From positions 1-62,763 of IMG/VR virus record IMGVR_UViG_3300044641_003586: 62,763 nt of DNA; one strand, 5' to 3'. This stretch comes from a virus. The position numbers and the translations under genes are program-made. This document shows, piece after piece, positions 61,133 to 62,763 of the stretch (position 1 is its first letter; each line of letters starts with the position of its first letter). The notes beneath the pieces were generated by a model, which saw only the letters and a list, made by a program, of their open reading frames with translations, searched no databases and was not told the origin of the DNA.

Positions 61133-61310
61133 ACCCATCTTCCACGAATTAGCCACCGTCATCACCATTGAAGATGACGCTGCTGGCGAGCTTTTGAAAA
61201 TCAAACAACACTATGACAATCCAGAGCCATCCACAATCTTCATTGAGGCTGATTATTGGCCTGTCCTTCGCCAAGCGATTGACGATGCGGTTGCTGGAAT
61301 AAAAAACTAA
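61083..61310 (+). CDS. Small protein overlapping the coiled-coil gene
   Basis: 75 residues. It overlaps the previous gene by 50 bases; the conserved-looking part, TIIPQGEPIFHELATVITIE followed by DDAAGELLKI, starts about residue 11, and no later start exists. It resembles small phage proteins with an IIPxGEPIF opening. The role is unknown. Confidence 0.58.
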   Translation: MHFITRPTQWTIIPQGEPIFHELATVITIEDDAAGELLKIKQHYDNPEPSTIFIEADYWPVLRQAIDDAVAGIKN

Positions 61311-61388
61311 TTCAAAAAACATTCAGAATCCCTATTGACTCTCGTTCGCCTTTGTGCGAGCAAACCTAGTCGCAAGACAACCCACAAT

Positions 61389-62288
61389 ATGAAAACAAAT
61401 AATAACATCATCACCAACACTGAAACCATCCGCCCACTTGTTCGCGGATTCTACGATTTGCAAAAGCTACGCATCCACACGGGCAACCGTTTGTGTGCTC
61501 AGTTCAGGTCCAAGCTAGGGCTGCAATCTTCCGAGAAGGAAGAAGAAGATGAAAAGGCCGAAGAAGTCCTCGACATCATTCGTGCTTCATACAAGAAGCT
61601 CACCGATGGGGTGAAGAAGGAATTGCCAAACATGAAGTCCTTCGTGGGCGACGAGGTGATTTCCGACTACACCGAGCTTTGCCTTGTCTCGCAATACATT
61701 GACCTTGAATCCCGCGAGAGCACACACCTTCGCCGCATCGAGAACATCGTGCAGGAACACCCATTGTGGGATGCGTTCTTCGCAGGCGTCCGTGGTTGCG
61801 GTCCAACAATGGCAGGCGTAATCTTGTGCGATATTGACATTACTCGCGCTACCTATCCAAGCTCTCTCTGGCAATACTCAGGTTTTGGCGTTGAAGCAGA
61901 TGGTCGCGGCACCAGTCGCCGCAAAGAGCACATGCACCGCATCAGCTACTTGGACAAGGAGGGCAAGCCTGCCGAGCGAGATGGCATTCGCTACAATCCT
62001 TGGCTCAAGACCAAGCTGTATGTCCTTGGCACTTGCTTCGTCAAGGCTGGCGGCTTGTATCGCAGTTACTACGACAACTACAAGAACCGCTTGGAGAACA
62101 GCCCGAAATGGGTGGAATCAAGCAAAGGACACCGACACAACGCCGCGATGCGTTACATGATTAAGCGGTTCCTCGTTGATCTTTACAAGGCTTGGAGGCC
62201 GCTTGAGGGTCTGCCAGTTGCGCCAGAATACGGCGAAGGCAAACTTGGCATCATCCACGGCCAAGTGAAGCTGCCAATGGCGGCATAG
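61389..62288 (+). CDS. Nop/IS110-C-terminal-like protein, TasA-like
   Basis: 299 residues from MKTNNNIITNTETIR (61389). Residues about 15-125 are helical with a charged loop. Residues 126-275 match the pattern shared by the C-terminal domain of IS110 transposases and by Nop5-type RNA-binding proteins: WDAFFAGVRGCGPTMAGVIL, then LWQYSGFGVEADGRGTSRRK, then WLKTKLYVLGTCFVKAGGLY and YYDNYKNRLE, then MIKRFLVDLYKAWRPL. No RuvC or HNH domain is present, unlike TasR or TasH. A 36-nt-period array follows 19 bases after the stop. I infer the RNA-binding protein of a TIGR-like system. Alternative: a domesticated IS110-like DNA-binding protein. Confidence 0.75.
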   Translation: MKTNNNIITNTETIRPLVRGFYDLQKLRIHTGNRLCAQFRSKLGLQSSEKEEEDEKAEEVLDIIRASYKKLTDGVKKELPNMKSFVGDEVISDYTELCLVSQYIDLESRESTHLRRIENIVQEHPLWDAFFAGVRGCGPTMAGVILCDIDITRATYPSSLWQYSGFGVEADGRGTSRRKEHMHRISYLDKEGKPAERDGIRYNPWLKTKLYVLGTCFVKAGGLYRSYYDNYKNRLENSPKWVESSKGHRHNAAMRYMIKRFLVDLYKAWRPLEGLPVAPEYGEGKLGIIHGQVKLPMAA

Positions 62289-62306
62289 ATTTTGTCATGC
62301 TTGCTT

Positions 62307-62623
62307 AGTCACCCATCACCGTCGAGCGAGTCAATAACGCTGAGTCACCCATATGTTACGAGCGAGTCAATCAACGTAAATCATCCCTCACAGAGAAGCG
62401 AGTCAGGAGCACGCATACACCCATTAAATCGGAGCGAACCATAAACCATCTAGCCACCCAAGCTGGTTAAGTGAGCCTAGCGCCTAAAGTCACCCAAGAT
62501 ATATGAGCGAGTCATGTCCAGAAAGTCACCCCAGAGGGCACTAGCGAGTCAGTATGCTAAAGCCAACCAAAGCCCATTTGCGAGTCAAGTGACTAGAGAC
62601 ACCCAACATCTTGTAGCGAGTCA
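62307..62623. repeat. TIGR-like array: about nine 36-nt units of two 9-nt repeats and two 9-nt variable segments
   Basis: Units begin at 62307, 62343, 62379, 62415, 62452, 62488, 62524, 62561 and 62597 (steps of 36 or 37). Each unit is repeat 1 (consensus AGTCACCCA), a 9-nt variable segment, repeat 2 (consensus AGCGAGTCA), and a second 9-nt variable segment. Units 3 to 5 have decayed repeats (AATCATCCC, AGCGAACCA, AGTGAGCCT). A degenerate repeat 2 (GTCA, 62294-62297) with a 9-nt spacer precedes unit 1. On the complementary strand both repeats contain TGACT, compatible with box C/D-like kink-turns, so the guides may be read leftward. The strand of transcription is not known. Confidence 0.8.
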
Positions 62624-62763
62624 ACTATGAGCGATACTTGACACCCTGACCGTCCGGGGTAATGGGCGGGTGTGCCGGGTAGCTGCGTGAGAAACAGTCC
62701 GGTCAAAATCGAGCCTAACTTTAAATGCTGCCCACCTTCCGGCGACCTCCTTGCTCAGGATTT
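62624..62763. other. Array trailer and window end
   Basis: After the last clear repeat 2 a degenerate GACACCCT (62640-62647) may be a final repeat 1. GACCG near 62648 can pair with CGGTC near 62699, enclosing G/C-rich sequence. No gene is visible; if the array is read leftward its promoter should lie here or beyond the window. Confidence 0.4.

Noticed and set aside
61389-62288. IS110 insertion sequence
   Set aside because: The protein lacks the N-terminal DEDD nuclease domain and no element ends or target duplication are visible.
62307-62623. CRISPR array
   Set aside because: The units are 36 nt with two alternating 9-nt repeats and 9-nt variable segments; CRISPR repeats and spacers are each far longer, and no cas gene is present.

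Overview
The window is a contiguous piece of a tailed-phage genome, open at both ends. It probably comes from a podovirus-like virus: it has a long T7-type portal-like gene, one 3,673-residue ejection/polyvalent-type protein, and no tape-measure or sheath gene. The best host clue is a 14-bp palindrome, TGTTC-N4-GAACA, found perfectly at three places. I know this as the LexA operator of Verrucomicrobia, so a verrucomicrobial host is my inference. No integrase is visible.

Layout. 1-2716 (+): end of a coiled-coil gene, a DEAH helicase and a TOPRIM primase-like gene. 2819-18070 (-): zinc protein, giant polyvalent protein and four small structural genes. 18126-19952 (+): large terminase. 19921-25467 (-): tail/surface proteins, including a mucin-like poly-Thr protein followed by three sugar-transfer genes. 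25487-26662 (+): a probable small structured RNA with its own promoter and terminator, then three small genes, one an Xre-type regulator. 26644-30040 (-): lysis genes (CHAP endolysin, nested spanin pair, holin-like proteins), a phosphoesterase and a winged-helix protein. 30139-37493 (-): fibre-like genes, major capsid protein and scaffold. 37490-43308 (-): portal and two glycosyltransferase genes. 43331-43540: an intergenic stretch with tRNA-like and pseudoknotted folding. 43553-46377 (-): small accessory genes ending with a replication-initiator-like gene. 46378-46630: repeat-rich control or origin region. 46728-50122 (-): accessory genes. 50171-52400 (+): an amidoligase and glutamine-amidotransferase module. 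52582-52755: a LexA operator cluster and a promoter. 52795-62288 (+): early genes, with a recombination block (RecT, PD-(D/E)XK exonuclease, SSB, RuvC-like resolvase).

The most striking item is at the right end. A 299-residue protein with a coiled coil followed by an IS110/Nop-like C-terminal domain (61389-62288) is followed within 20 bases by about nine 36-nt units (62307-62623). Each unit is built as 9-nt repeat, 9-nt variable segment, 9-nt second repeat, 9-nt variable segment. This matches the architecture of TIGR-Tas (tandem interspaced guide RNA) systems. The protein has no nuclease domain of its own, although a RuvC-like nuclease lies about 0.8 kb upstream in the same gene run.

How the parts fit together: helicase, primase, initiator-like protein and origin-like repeats replicate the genome. 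RecT, exonuclease, SSB and RuvC handle recombination. The leftward late genes build the particle and lyse the cell. Sugar-transfer enzymes beside a Thr-rich surface protein and beside the portal point to glycan decoration of the virion or of host envelope. LexA-type operators suggest that some genes respond to host DNA damage. Many cistrons start after A/C-rich leaders without a Shine-Dalgarno sequence, while internal genes are commonly coupled by ATGA overlaps.
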